The notes: generated by a model from the sequence alone, not told the origin. Positions 37,544 through 46,620 are shown, numbered from the stretch's first letter. The stretch: 64,000 bases of DNA from Paenarthrobacter nitroguajacolicus (GCF_007786235.1 NZ_VNFK01000004.1:124001-188000), one strand, 5' to 3'. Program-made: numbers and translations.

Positions 37544-38569
37544 TCAGGTGCCCACTATCGAAACGAACGTCTCTAAGTCGATGTTGCCTCCGGTCGCCAC
37601 CGTAACGGTGGTCCCGGCTGGGAGTTTCTGAGAGTGCTGGAGAACGGCGGCGGTCGCGACTGCGCCGCTTGGTTCGACGATTATTTTGGCGTGCTCTGCC
37701 AGCCAGCGCATGGCAGACACGATGGAGTCATCGGACACGGTGACCACATCATCGACGAGGAATTTGATGTGTTCCCAGGGCAGATCGCCGACCATTGGAG
37801 AGCGCAGTCCGTCAGCGATTGTCCGCCGCGTCTGTTCCCTGGTCCAGGCCACTCGGCGGCCCACAGCAAAGCTCTCTGCGAGATCTCCCGCCAGCTCTGG
37901 CTCTACGACGATGACCTTCGCGCTGGGGCGGTGCTTTTTTATTGCCGTTGCTACGCCGGCGGCAAGTCCGCCACCTCCGACGGGAACTAGGACTACATCC
38001 AGACCTTCGACCTGCTCCAGTAGTTCCAGTCCGATTGTTCCCTGGCCGGCAATCACCTGCGCGTCGTCAAAGGGAGGGATAAAGGTCATCCCACGTTCTG
38101 CAGAAAGATGCTCCGTGTGAGTCACTATCTCGTCGGGGGGCAGAAGTAGGACGGTTGCACCCTCGGACTTGGTCTGGCGGACTTTGAGCATCGAGGCTGT
38201 CTCGGGCATGACCACGGTTGCGGGAATCCCCGCGCGCCTTGCAGCAAATGCCAGCGCACGCCCATGGTTTCCGGCGGAGTAGGTAATGACGCCCTTGGTT
38301 GACTCGCTGGAGTCAAGTGCTGCAATGGCGTTGGCGACGCCTCGAAGCTTGAAGGAACCCGTTCGCTGCAATGCCTCGGCTTTCACCCAGAGGGCATCCC
38401 CGGTGGACGGATTTGGCACCGAAAGGACCGGGGTGCGCAGACATGCTCCGCTTATACGCTGTCGAGCTTGATTGAGGTCCTGCACGCTGATAAGCGTCTC
38501 AGGCCATTCCGCCCCCGGCACCTTAGCGGTCTGGGCTTGAACGCCGCCTTGCGACTCAAAGTTGCTCAT
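37544..38569 (-). CDS. Threonine/serine dehydratase-type PLP enzyme
   Basis: A 341-aa fold-type II PLP enzyme. The Schiff-base Lys is in RTGSFKLRGVANAIAAL, the substrate loop SAGNHGRALAFAAR, and the phosphate-binding glycines VPVGGGGLAAGVATA. Lacking an ACT regulatory domain, it resembles catabolic threonine dehydratase, serine racemase or 3-hydroxyaspartate dehydratase. It would remove water and ammonia from a beta-hydroxy amino acid, giving a 2-oxo acid through an enamine that the nearby RidA could hydrolyse. Two operator-like dyads lie upstream (38613 and 38705). Confidence 0.87.
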   Translation of the reverse strand: MSNFESQGGVQAQTAKVPGAEWPETLISVQDLNQARQRISGACLRTPVLSVPNPSTGDALWVKAEALQRTGSFKLRGVANAIAALDSSESTKGVITYSAGNHGRALAFAARRAGIPATVVMPETASMLKVRQTKSEGATVLLLPPDEIVTHTEHLSAERGMTFIPPFDDAQVIAGQGTIGLELLEQVEGLDVVLVPVGGGGLAAGVATAIKKHRPSAKVIVVEPELAGDLAESFAVGRRVAWTREQTRRTIADGLRSPMVGDLPWEHIKFLVDDVVTVSDDSIVSAMRWLAEHAKIIVEPSGAVATAAVLQHSQKLPAGTTVTVATGGNIDLETFVSIVGT

Positions 38570-38612
38570 GTCCTACTCACCCTCTGCTGGCCCGGAATAC
38601 CTAATACGTATG

Positions 38613-38624
38613 ATTGTTGACTAT
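38613..38624 (-). promoter_or_regulatory. GntR-type operator (one mismatch) before the dehydratase gene
   Basis: ATTGTTGACTAT differs from ATTGT-N2-ACAAT at one base. It lies 43 bp upstream of the dehydratase start, where a repressor would block transcription. Confidence 0.5.
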
Positions 38625-38704
38625 TCAAGGTAGGAAAACAACTAGCAGATTTGAGCACTGAGCAGTCTTGCGGAGCTTTTGGGATAAGGGTACGCTGATT
38701 GAAG

Positions 38705-38716
38705 ATTGTCAACAAT
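38705..38716. promoter_or_regulatory. GntR-type operator between dehydratase and RidA genes
   Basis: Exact dyad ATTGTCAACAAT in the 359-bp divergent spacer. With the partial site at 38613 it could control both the dehydratase (minus) and the RidA-SDR-oxidoreductase operon (plus). Its minus strand carries TTGACA. No gene lies in the spacer. Confidence 0.65.
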
Positions 38717-38928
38717 CATACATATCATCTTGGGCGTGTCTTTCTGAAGACGACTGAACGATTGGCCAGAGAGGGTCTTTAGGCTCATGTCGTAACAACC
38801 CCAGCCAACGAATTCGTTCAGCTTCACTGGAGGATTGCTCGGACGATTGACTTCGTGCCGAAGGGCTTACGGCTACACCAAGCTGGAGCAGGACTTTCAA
38901 TCATGATTCATAGAGAGGTGGTTACAGC

Positions 38929-39447
38929 ATGAGCCCTCCATTGCCGCAAACGGTCAAGGGTGACACTGCCGTGGAAAGGTTGGCTAACCTCGGACTGGAG
39001 CTACCCCTAGTGGCTGCCAATGCGTACTACGTGGACCACAACACGGTCGGGGAAAGCATACACATTTCGGGCCAACTGCCCTTCAGGAACGGCAAGCTGC
39101 TGGGTCAAGGCATCGTTGGCCGCGACGTTGACCTGGAAACAGGCAAAGAGTTGGCCCGTCATGCCGCGCTGAATTGCCTCGCTGCCGCTGTCCAGGCAGT
39201 AGGGGACCTTGACAAGGTCCGGGTGGTTCAAATGTTGGTGTTCGTGGCCAGCCTGCCGGACTTCGGTCTACAGTCCAAGGTCGCGGAAGGGGCGAGCGAA
39301 TTGCTCATCGAGGTGCTGGGCGAGAATGGACGGCACTCCCGCACCGCCATCGGAGTCGCTGGACTGCCTTTGAACACCCCTGTCGAGATCCAGATGATCT
39401 GCGCGGCCGCTTCTCAGGGCCCAACCTGCTCTTCCGAGTCTGGATAA
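38929..39447 (+). CDS. RidA family protein (enamine/imine deaminase-like)
   Basis: A 172-aa member of the YjgF/YER057c/UK114 family, slightly long for the group. It shows ESIHISGQLPFRNGKLLGQG, AALNCLAAAVQAVGDLDKV and the C-terminal NTPVEIQMICAA, where the usual RidA Arg is replaced; together these place it in a Rid subfamily with a longer N-terminus rather than canonical RidA. Rid proteins hydrolyse reactive enamines and imines released by PLP dehydratases and FAD amine oxidases, both of which are encoded beside it. The start ATG at 38929 has GAGAGG upstream. Confidence 0.85.
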   Translation: MSPPLPQTVKGDTAVERLANLGLELPLVAANAYYVDHNTVGESIHISGQLPFRNGKLLGQGIVGRDVDLETGKELARHAALNCLAAAVQAVGDLDKVRVVQMLVFVASLPDFGLQSKVAEGASELLIEVLGENGRHSRTAIGVAGLPLNTPVEIQMICAAASQGPTCSSESG

Positions 39448-39724
39448 GGCTTCAACAGGCTTTAGAAAACTTTGTTCGCCAGAAAGTGCTTCAACAAGGA
39501 CCTGAGATCAAGGAAGGGGGCATAGGAATCAATGCGGGCAATCTGGCGGTGCGGAAGTGTTCGCCTCGGCCGGCCTTGATGTCATCTTCATCGCTTTTTC
39601 ACCCGGGGTCTTGCACAGGTACCACCGCGGAACGCGGGACCCGTCGAAGCCTGCGGCTAACCACATCGGGTACGACTCCCCCGGGTCTGCCCCACTTGAG
39701 AAACCCCAACTAGGAGAATCAGAC

Positions 39725-40459
39725 ATGAGACTCGATAAAGTAACAGCTTTGGTCACAGGTGCCAATAGCGGAATCGGACAAGCGGTGTGTTCCCAATTCC
39801 GACGCGAAGGGGCACGCCTTCTGCTCACCGGTCGCAGGGAACAGATCGATGGTGCGCAACCCGGGGACCTCTATGTCCCTGGAGACCTTAATACCGAAGT
39901 TTTCGTAGAAAGCCTCGCGCGGGAGGCCGCCGAGACCTACGGCACCGTTGACGTCGTCGTGCTCAACCATGGCTTGCAGGTCAGCGGTCCGCTGACGGAG
40001 ATGTCCTATGAGGACGCGAAGAACACGCTTCACAGCAACCTCTTGAGCTCGTTCCTGGTGATGAAGCACTTCGCACCGCTGATGCCCGCCTCCGGTGGTT
40101 CGTTCGTCCTGATCAGTTCACGGCTCGGCATGGTGGGCAAGCCCGAGGAAGTCCTGTATTCCGCGGCTAAGGGCGGGCTGATCATGCTTGCCAAGGGTGC
40201 GGCGATCGAGTGGGCTGAGCGGAATATCCGTGTGAACGTCGTCGCCCCGGGACTGACCGCCACCCCGATCATTGAAGAGTCCTTCCAGCGCAGGGAAGAC
40301 CCTGAGGCCTACCGTCGGCAGCGCGAGGGGCAGATTCCACTTCATCGTCTCGCCACACCCGAAGAGGTAGCAAACGCCGTTGTCTTCATGGCGTCATCGG
40401 AGTCCTCTTACATCACCGGGGCGGTCTTGCCCGTCGACGGCGGATACACCGCTGCCTGA
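39725..40459 (+). CDS. Short-chain dehydrogenase/reductase (SDR)
   Basis: A 244-aa classical SDR. The cofactor motif TGANSGIG is at about residues 12-19, VVVLNHG replaces the usual NNAG, and the active-site Ser is in SFVLISSRLG, followed by Tyr-x-x-x-Lys as YSAAKGG. The C-terminal YITGAVLPVDGGYTAA is typical. It would interconvert a hydroxyl and a keto group with NAD(P). The ATG at 39725 has AGGAGA before it; the frame is open further upstream without SDR character. Its substrate is presumably a product of the neighbouring flavoenzyme or dehydratase. Confidence 0.9.
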   Translation: MRLDKVTALVTGANSGIGQAVCSQFRREGARLLLTGRREQIDGAQPGDLYVPGDLNTEVFVESLAREAAETYGTVDVVVLNHGLQVSGPLTEMSYEDAKNTLHSNLLSSFLVMKHFAPLMPASGGSFVLISSRLGMVGKPEEVLYSAAKGGLIMLAKGAAIEWAERNIRVNVVAPGLTATPIIEESFQRREDPEAYRRQREGQIPLHRLATPEEVANAVVFMASSESSYITGAVLPVDGGYTAA

Positions 40460-40494
40460 ACACCTCAACGCTTCAACAAACAATAAGGACAACA

Positions 40495-41901
40495 ATGACA
40501 GCCCTTGCAGCAGAACCCCGGAACGGAGAGCTCGGCTTTTGGATGGCCGGACTCGCGGACAAGAGGCCCTCATACCCCCGTTTCACCGGGGAAGGTTCAG
40601 TAGACCTGGCCATTATCGGCGGCGGCTACACGGGACTCTGGGCAGCGTACTTCGCCAAGAAGCTCGAGCCCTCACTCTCGGTCGCGGTTTTTGAAGCGGA
40701 ACAGATCGGCTACGGCGCGTCCGGCCGGAACGGCGGGTGGCTCTCTGCAATGCCAGCCGGTAACCGTGCCAAGTTCGCCCGCGCGTCCGAAGGCGGCATT
40801 GAGGCGAGCCGTGCACTGCAGCAAGAGTTTATAGCCGCTGTCGATGCCGTCATGGAAATCCTTCACGCCGAAGGCATTGATGCGGATCAGATTAAGAGCG
40901 GTGCGCTGATAGCCGCCCACACCAAGGCCGGGCTCGGCCGACTGGCTGCCAGGCGGGACGCCGAGCGCAAGTACGGATTGACCGACGAGGACGTCTACCT
41001 GCTCACCCGTGAAGAATTCCAGAAGGAAGTCAACATCTCCACAGTCCACGGCGGAATGTTCTACAAACATTGCGCCCGGATTCATCCAGCGAAACTCGTC
41101 TACGGACTCGCTGACACCATCACCCGCATGGGAGTGAGCATCTACGAGGGCAGCCGGATAGGAGCCATAGACGGCCACAGTCTCACTCTGGACGGCGGTC
41201 GGGTCACTGCCGCCAAAACGTTCGTTTGCACCGAAGGGTACTCCGGACAGCTGCTCGGGAGCAGGAGCCTCATTCCGATCAATTCTTCGATGATCGTGAC
41301 CAAGCCGTTGCCAGAGGAGGCGTGGCAGCAGATTGGCTGGAACGGGCCGCAGAACCTCAACGACTCCGCGCACACCTTCATCTATTCACAGCGAACGGCA
41401 GATGGCCGGATCGCCATCGGCGGCAGGGGCCGGCCGTACCGCTACGGCTCCGGCACGGGGGGCGCAGGCGCGACTGCCCAATCCACAATTGACCTGCTGA
41501 CCACCAAGCTTGGCGCCTTCTTCCCAGGCATCAACTTCGAAGTGGACCATGCCTGGTCCGGAGTCCTGGGTGTCACCCGCGACTGGAACGGCGGTGTGCA
41601 ATGGGACTCAGCATCCGGAATAGGGTCCTCGACAGGCTACGCAGGACACGGCGTGACAGCGGCCTATCTGGGCGCTAGGACGCTGGCCGAACTGGCCTTT
41701 GACAGGACGACGGAACGAACCTCACTTCCCTGGGTGGGATATCGCGCACCGAAGTGGGAGCCCGAGCCCCTTCGCTGGCTGGGAGTCCACAGCATGTACA
41801 GCCTCTTTGGCTTCGCGGACCGGTGGGAAGAGCGCAGGGATTCCACAGAGACCTCCCTCCTGGCCAAATTCGGCAGCAGGCTCGCCGGACTCCACGAATA
41901 G
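40495..41901 (+). CDS. FAD-dependent oxidoreductase (DAO superfamily, PuuB-like)
   Basis: A 468-aa flavoprotein related in layout to the one at 25040. FAD-binding motif LAIIGGGYTGLWAAYFAKK (about residues 39-57), then IGYGASGRNGGWLSAMPAG. Near the C-terminus GYAGHGVTAAYLGARTLAEL binds the cofactor again. The family includes gamma-glutamylputrescine oxidase and other amine oxidases; imines formed would be handled by the RidA encoded upstream. It starts 35 bp after the SDR gene and is followed by a GntR gene, so the four form one operon. Confidence 0.9.
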   Translation: MTALAAEPRNGELGFWMAGLADKRPSYPRFTGEGSVDLAIIGGGYTGLWAAYFAKKLEPSLSVAVFEAEQIGYGASGRNGGWLSAMPAGNRAKFARASEGGIEASRALQQEFIAAVDAVMEILHAEGIDADQIKSGALIAAHTKAGLGRLAARRDAERKYGLTDEDVYLLTREEFQKEVNISTVHGGMFYKHCARIHPAKLVYGLADTITRMGVSIYEGSRIGAIDGHSLTLDGGRVTAAKTFVCTEGYSGQLLGSRSLIPINSSMIVTKPLPEEAWQQIGWNGPQNLNDSAHTFIYSQRTADGRIAIGGRGRPYRYGSGTGGAGATAQSTIDLLTTKLGAFFPGINFEVDHAWSGVLGVTRDWNGGVQWDSASGIGSSTGYAGHGVTAAYLGARTLAELAFDRTTERTSLPWVGYRAPKWEPEPLRWLGVHSMYSLFGFADRWEERRDSTETSLLAKFGSRLAGLHE

Positions 41902-41982
41902 CGGTCCGCGCCCAACGGTTCATCCCGGCAATGGCTGTTAAACCAAACGCAGTACGCATTCGCTGAAACGAGGAGGCTATCA

Positions 41983-42687
41983 ATGGCCGCAACGAAAAGA
42001 CGGTTTGCGCTGGAAGGGAGACCGACGGCGCAGCTGATTGCGGACCACCTGCGCGAACAAATCGTCCGAGGAACCATCCGACCTGGACAACAGATCAATG
42101 AATCCCTCGTGGCGAGCCAGCTCAACACGTCCAGGGGTCCCCTCCGGGAAGCACTTCAACGCCTGTGCCAGGAAGGGATCCTTATCTATCGGCGCAACTA
42201 CGGGGTATTTGTCCTGAAGATTGAACCGGAGGACCTTAGGGAAATCTACTCGGCCCGGGAAACTATTGAGTCCGCCGCTGCCTGCATCCTCTTGGATCGT
42301 GGCCCGGGAAGCGTCCTGCACGCCATCGAAATCCTAAAGAAGATTGTAGGCGGTATGGCAAAGCATGCGGCCGATTCCAACTGGGAAGCCATCGCCGGGC
42401 TGGACATGCAGTTTCACTCATCTTTCGTTGCCGCAGCGGGGAATTCCCGTCTGGACCGCATCTACACGTCGCTGGCAACTGAATCACGGATGTGCATCCT
42501 GAATTTGGAAGTCTCCTACCCCAAAATGGAAGTCTTGGTGGAAGAACATCAAAACATCCTTGATCTGCTGGAAGCTGGTGACAGGGAAGGCCTCCTCGCA
42601 TCCATCAGACGACACATCCAAAAGGCAGCCGAGCACCTCATTGCTGCCCAAGAAAGGCAAGACAGCCCCTTGGGCCGGACATCGTGA
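41983..42687 (+). CDS. GntR family regulator, FCD domain (paralogue of 34015)
   Basis: A 234-aa regulator with the winged helix LIADHLREQIVRGTIRPGQQ and recognition segment NTSRGPLREALQRLCQEGIL, almost the same as at 34015. The FCD effector domain follows (REIYSARETIESAA, MQFHSSF). The two proteins likely bind the same dyad, ATTGT-N2-ACAAT, and may respond to different ligands or form a fine-tuning pair. It ends the RidA-SDR-oxidoreductase operon; AGGAGG lies before its ATG. Confidence 0.9.
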   Translation: MAATKRRFALEGRPTAQLIADHLREQIVRGTIRPGQQINESLVASQLNTSRGPLREALQRLCQEGILIYRRNYGVFVLKIEPEDLREIYSARETIESAAACILLDRGPGSVLHAIEILKKIVGGMAKHAADSNWEAIAGLDMQFHSSFVAAAGNSRLDRIYTSLATESRMCILNLEVSYPKMEVLVEEHQNILDLLEAGDREGLLASIRRHIQKAAEHLIAAQERQDSPLGRTS

Positions 42688-42842
42688 AACGCAGTTGGCT
42701 GCACCTCCAAACGTCTTGCCCAGCCGCGGCTGAACCCCCGACAAGGTGAAGGGGCCAGTTTTGTAGTTTCGACCGAATGCCGAAGTCATCGCTTCTCTGC
42801 CCAACCACCTCGGATCTGGCGGCTCCAATTGCTACCTAGTCC

Positions 42843-43740
42843 CAAACCTCATGCACGACATCAGCAGTTGCAGGCCGGGATCAGCAGTTGCGCAGAACGT
42901 ATCACCGGCTGGATCACAAGTGTCGTTGCCAGCAACACCAAGCGCATCGAGCTACTGATCATCAACGAAGTCGTGCGGCTCACCAGCACCATCCTCTCGG
43001 AACTCAGAGGACACACGACTGCAGCAGCTTCGGGTGAAATTGCGGCACGCTTCGCCGAGGTAATTCGGCGCTCGGGATTCCAAAGTGCCATCTCACCCAT
43101 CACTGAGAAGGTCATCGGCGACATGAATGAGTGGTGGAACCGGCCACAGCCGGGGCCACCCGATGTTTGTTGATGCTATGCACCACGAGGTCTGCGACGG
43201 GCAGCGCACATACCGGCAAGGTCTACGTCGCTTCGGCGTCACGGTCAACGGAGAACTGGACATACTTGGCGGTGCGGCGGGGGCGGCGGCGAAGAGGCAA
43301 AGTTCTGACTCTCTATACTGACCGTAAGACTCGAGCGTGGAGGACGTCTGCATCACGGTCTGCGACGGGCGCAAGGACCTGCCGGAGGCCATCACCGGTC
43401 TGGTCCCTGGCGGCGGTCCAAACCTGCATCATTCACCTGAACTGGGTCCCTTCCGCTACCCCCACCCGGCAATACTGGGACGAAATGTCTCCTTCCACCA
43501 CACCCCCAGAGGTAGGAACAAAGAACCACTCGAGGAGTTCTCCACAATCTCGGCCGATATACACCATAGTCATCGGCTGGGGCGAACGCCTGGAGCGAGT
43601 TCGTGCCCTGACTAGGCTAGACGTGGAAATCTGCCGGGTCATCTGCACCACCTGTGCCATCGAATAGGTCAAGGACCACTACCATGGAGCCGCACGATGG
43701 CAGTCGGCCCTGAATGCCTTCGCCAGCGCCTTCGACGGAA
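42843..43740 (+). pseudogene. IS256-family transposase, decayed
   Basis: Readable only by switching frames. Pieces include SPITEKVIGDMNEWWNRPQP, then MFVDAMHHEVCDGQRTYRQG and FGVTVNGELDILGGAAG, then VEDVCITVCDGRKDLPEAIT and VQTCIIHL. These match the IS256 catalytic core (usual VxIDAIHVKIRDGQ, GLWAGDGGEGAK, CDGLKGLPEAI, TCxVHLIRN). Both the first and second acids of the DDE triad appear (VDAMH, VCDG), but stops and at least three frameshifts make it inactive. Terminal repeats were not identified. Confidence 0.8.
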
Positions 43741-43915
43741 GAATCGCCTAGCTGCCTGCAGCAGATGCCACCAAGATCGGACAATCCTGCACGATGCTGT
43801 ACGACGATGGCTATGTCGTCGTTGTTGAGACATATGAGTGTTCCCCTGAGATAACCCTCAACCAATTTGCCATCTTTCCACCGGATCAGAAGATGTGATC
43901 CGATGCGCACCCTTC

Positions 43916-44545
43916 CTAGGTGCTGCTCGCGTGGAGTTGGGCCACATGGGCTGGTTGGAGGGGTCGTGTGGCGTGGCCCTGAAGGAGAAAGAACAGTCGT
44001 GCTGTTTCTTCTACTTCCTCAACGGCGTCCACTGCCTTTGCCAGGGAAGGCGCGGAAACGATCGGTCCGTGGTTGGCCAGCAGCAGGGCACGGCTCGATG
44101 CCGCGGCTTTTTCGGCTACCCCTGCCAGTCCTTGGTCTCCCGGTGCAAAATATGGCAACCGGACAAGCCGTCCAACCCTCATTACAAAGTACGCCGTCAA
44201 AGGTGGCAGAACGTCACCCTCGTCCAGGTCCTCTAGACATGAAAGGGCAGTGGCATAGGGGGAATGCAGGTGGACTGCGGCCTTGTCCTCAGGCCTGGCT
44301 AGGTACATCGCTAGGTGCAGGAATGCCTCTTTTGAGGGGCTGGCCCCGGACATGTGTTCGCCGGTGTCGGAGACCCTGGCCAGATCGTCTGTTCTGAGGT
44401 CACCGAGGGAGGCGTTGGTGGGGGTGATCAGCATTCCTCCGTCCACGCGTGAGCTGAGGTTTCCGGAGGTTCCTCGGGTCAAGCCTCTTTGGTGCAGGGA
44501 CCTGGCCAGTCGAACGAGTTCAGTGCGGATTTCCGTTTCGGTCAC
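43916..44545 (-). CDS. otnC: Class II aldolase/adducin-type 3-oxo-tetronate 4-phosphate decarboxylase (OtnC-like)
   Basis: A 209-aa metal-dependent class II aldolase-family protein. The substrate loop RGTSGNLSSRVDGGMLITPT, the metal ligands in AAVHLHSPYAT and the C-terminal LLANHGPIVSA are characteristic. OtnC decarboxylates 3-oxo-tetronate 4-phosphate to dihydroxyacetone phosphate. The GTG at 44545 overlaps the stop of the upstream kinase gene (GTGA) and has GGGAG before it, so I prefer it to the GTG at 44560. The kinase-decarboxylase order matches known acid-sugar pathways, which supports the assignment. Confidence 0.88.
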   Translation of the reverse strand: MTETEIRTELVRLARSLHQRGLTRGTSGNLSSRVDGGMLITPTNASLGDLRTDDLARVSDTGEHMSGASPSKEAFLHLAMYLARPEDKAAVHLHSPYATALSCLEDLDEGDVLPPLTAYFVMRVGRLVRLPYFAPGDQGLAGVAEKAAASSRALLLANHGPIVSAPSLAKAVDAVEEVEETARLFFLLQGHATRPLQPAHVAQLHASST

Positions 44546-45828
44546 CGGTTGTGCTCCCACGCATCAAGGAAGAGGGTACGCGTTCCGAGGTTTCCGGATT
44601 TGAGTAGGATGGCCAGCCCCGGCCCGGTTTTCGTTGTCAGCCATGGCACGCCTGGAGAGACCTCTTTCCCGACACGGGCCGTGGTGATGCCGAGCCTGCG
44701 GACTACAGCGCCGGAGGTTTCTCCGCCAGCGACTATGAGTTGGCGGACACCCAAGGCGACGAGTCCTTCGGCGATAGCGGAAAGGCTGTCTTCGGTTATC
44801 TGCGCCGCCCGGGCCTGGCCCAGTTCCTCTTGAGCCCTCGAGACTTCCTGTGGAGTGGTGGTTGAATGGATCAGGATGGGTCCGTCCGCGAGATTTTCGC
44901 GCGCGAACAGCAGCGCTTCGCCGACGACGTCCCGTCCTTCTGCGGCGGCCACGGGGTCCACCAGGAAACAGGGACGGGACTGCCGGAATGTGTCGATCTG
45001 GACGTTCGTCATCTCCGAGCAACTGCCTGCGATGACGGCGGCCGGGCCTGATGGCCGGGCGTCGCGCCTCGAGTCTGGCGTGTCGCGGAGCCCAAGGGCA
45101 ACAGCAAGTCCTCCGACGAGCCCAGAGCCGCCGGTGACAAGCGGGTGCTGGAGCGCTGCGGCGCCCAGCACGGCGAGGTGGCGGTCAGTCAGTGTGTCGA
45201 TGACGGCGTAATGGACACCTTTGTCGCTCAGGCTCCGGAGTCGGGATTGAACTGCCGAAGTACCGGCTTCCAGAACGCTGTAACCGATGTGCCCCACGAC
45301 GTTTCTAGTTTGGGCTTGGAGCAGCCTTGGCACGCTCGAGTCCGTCATCGGCGTCAGCGGATGGTTGCGCATGGATGATTCCTGCAAGAGGTCCGTGCCT
45401 GCGAACAACACGCCGTTGTACACGGTCCGCTGTAGTGCCGGGGTTCCGGGAGCGACGACAGTGACTTGGCCTGCGGGAACGAACTCTTTGCGAAGGGCAT
45501 CTGCTACGGGGCCGATGTTGCCTTCGGGGGTTGAGTCGAACGTTGAGCAGTATTTGAAGTAGAGCTGCTGAACGCCTCGGGACCTGAGGGCACGTGCCGC
45601 CACCAGCGACTCTTTCACTGCCTCAGCGGCGGGAACGCTGCGGGTCTTCAGGGAAACCACTATGCAGTCAACGTTGTCCAACTGCATCAAGGAGTCGGGG
45701 ATGCCGAAGGTCTGTACTACCCGCATTCCGGCGCCGGCAAGAGTGCCGGCCACATCCGAGGCTCCTGTAAAGTCGTCGGCGATAACTCCCAACCATGGGG
45801 CATCCGTATTCATTTGAGTGGTTGACAT
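44542..45828 (-). CDS. otnK: Four-carbon acid sugar kinase (3-oxo-tetronate kinase, OtnK-like)
   Basis: A 428-aa DUF1537 kinase with an N-terminal WLGVIADDFTGASDVAGTLA and a C-terminal nucleotide-binding domain (LIVAGGETSGAVVRRLGI). OtnK phosphorylates 3-oxo-tetronate at the 4-position. It is followed by the overlapping decarboxylase gene and preceded by the racemase-like gene, 29 bp away. A threonate or erythronate dehydrogenase (LtnD) and isomerase (OtnI) are not nearby, so entry into this route is unclear. Confidence 0.9.
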   Translation of the reverse strand: MSTTQMNTDAPWLGVIADDFTGASDVAGTLAGAGMRVVQTFGIPDSLMQLDNVDCIVVSLKTRSVPAAEAVKESLVAARALRSRGVQQLYFKYCSTFDSTPEGNIGPVADALRKEFVPAGQVTVVAPGTPALQRTVYNGVLFAGTDLLQESSMRNHPLTPMTDSSVPRLLQAQTRNVVGHIGYSVLEAGTSAVQSRLRSLSDKGVHYAVIDTLTDRHLAVLGAAALQHPLVTGGSGLVGGLAVALGLRDTPDSRRDARPSGPAAVIAGSCSEMTNVQIDTFRQSRPCFLVDPVAAAEGRDVVGEALLFARENLADGPILIHSTTTPQEVSRAQEELGQARAAQITEDSLSAIAEGLVALGVRQLIVAGGETSGAVVRRLGITTARVGKEVSPGVPWLTTKTGPGLAILLKSGNLGTRTLFLDAWEHNR

Positions 45829-45857
45829 GGTGATGTCCTTCTCGGGTAGGGACGGTG

Positions 45858-46538
45858 CTACGAGTCTTTGGAAGGAAAAAGACCACTGAGCTGGGCCACC
45901 CCGGAGTCGGGGGAAGCAAGAACAGTGGGTCCGTCGGGCGAGACCAGGGTTTCGTTAAGGACCCGGGCCATTGACGCCTGGGCGAGAACGACGACGTCGC
46001 ACTCCCCTGCCAGCTCAGAGAACGCGGCGAGCACCAAACTGTCGTGTTTCCCGCGGTCACCTGCGCGCAGGGCGTCGAAAGCGCCCCCGACTATCCGGGG
46101 GTTGATAGTGGGCTTTTTGTTCTGCTCTTTGGCTGAGTCTTGCACGAGTCTGGTGGTCGGTCCCAGTGTTGCGGACAGGGTCGCGAGCACGCCTATCCTC
46201 TCGCCGGTCAGTACGGCCTGCTTTGCCATTGGAGCGTCAATGCGCAGGACAGGGATGGAGACGAAGTCAGTGGCGGCGGTGGCCGCTTCGCCGATGGAGG
46301 AGCAGGTCACCAACAGGGCCTGGGCGCCGGATTCTTCGGCGTAGCGAGCATAGTTGACCAGCCGGCGCCGAACATGTCCGGGCGTTGTTCCAAGGGCAAT
46401 CGTGTCGTGGAGCAATGACTCGTCTACGTAGTGCATGACCCGTAGGCCGGGAACGGCATCCTTTGCCTTGGCTTCCATGTCCGGTACCAGGCCGGGCACC
46501 GTGTGCAGCATGGCAATGGTGTTCAGGGGCAGGTTCAT
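45858..46538 (-). CDS. Aspartate/glutamate racemase superfamily protein
   Basis: A 226-aa protein with the superfamily's two half-sites: ALLVTCSSIGEAA (first Cys) and VVVLAQASMARVLN, where the second site carries Ala-Ser rather than the Cys of true racemases. The missing second Cys argues against a two-base racemase and for a decarboxylase/isomerase-type or other role. It is the first gene of the otnK-otnC operon. The ATG at 46538 was preferred to an upstream frame start at 46559; the ribosome site is poor, and the promoter motif 46549-46563 lies just in front, so the mRNA may have a very short leader. Confidence 0.75.
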   Translation of the reverse strand: MNLPLNTIAMLHTVPGLVPDMEAKAKDAVPGLRVMHYVDESLLHDTIALGTTPGHVRRRLVNYARYAEESGAQALLVTCSSIGEAATAATDFVSIPVLRIDAPMAKQAVLTGERIGVLATLSATLGPTTRLVQDSAKEQNKKPTINPRIVGGAFDALRAGDRGKHDSLVLAAFSELAGECDVVVLAQASMARVLNETLVSPDGPTVLASPDSGVAQLSGLFPSKDS

Positions 46539-46548
46539 GTTTTTCAGA

Positions 46549-46603
46549 ATAAGACACAAGAAGATGCCAATTAAGGGAGCTTGGTAGAAGGCATTGTTTC
46601 CAA
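46549..46603 (-). promoter_or_regulatory. LysR-type composite control element before the racemase-otnKC operon
   Basis: On the minus strand TTGGAAACAATG (from 46603) is followed 40 bp on by CTTCTTGTGTCTTAT (from 46563). The same two blocks at the same spacing occur before the 47692 operon. LysR regulators bind such a pair (recognition and activation sites). Confidence 0.7.
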
Positions 46604-46620
46604 TAGGGCAAGAAGAATGT

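Noticed and set aside
38640..38928. A small minus-strand gene (38642-38827) in the divergent spacer
   Set aside because: No ribosome site or family resemblance; the spacer holds operator-like dyads instead.
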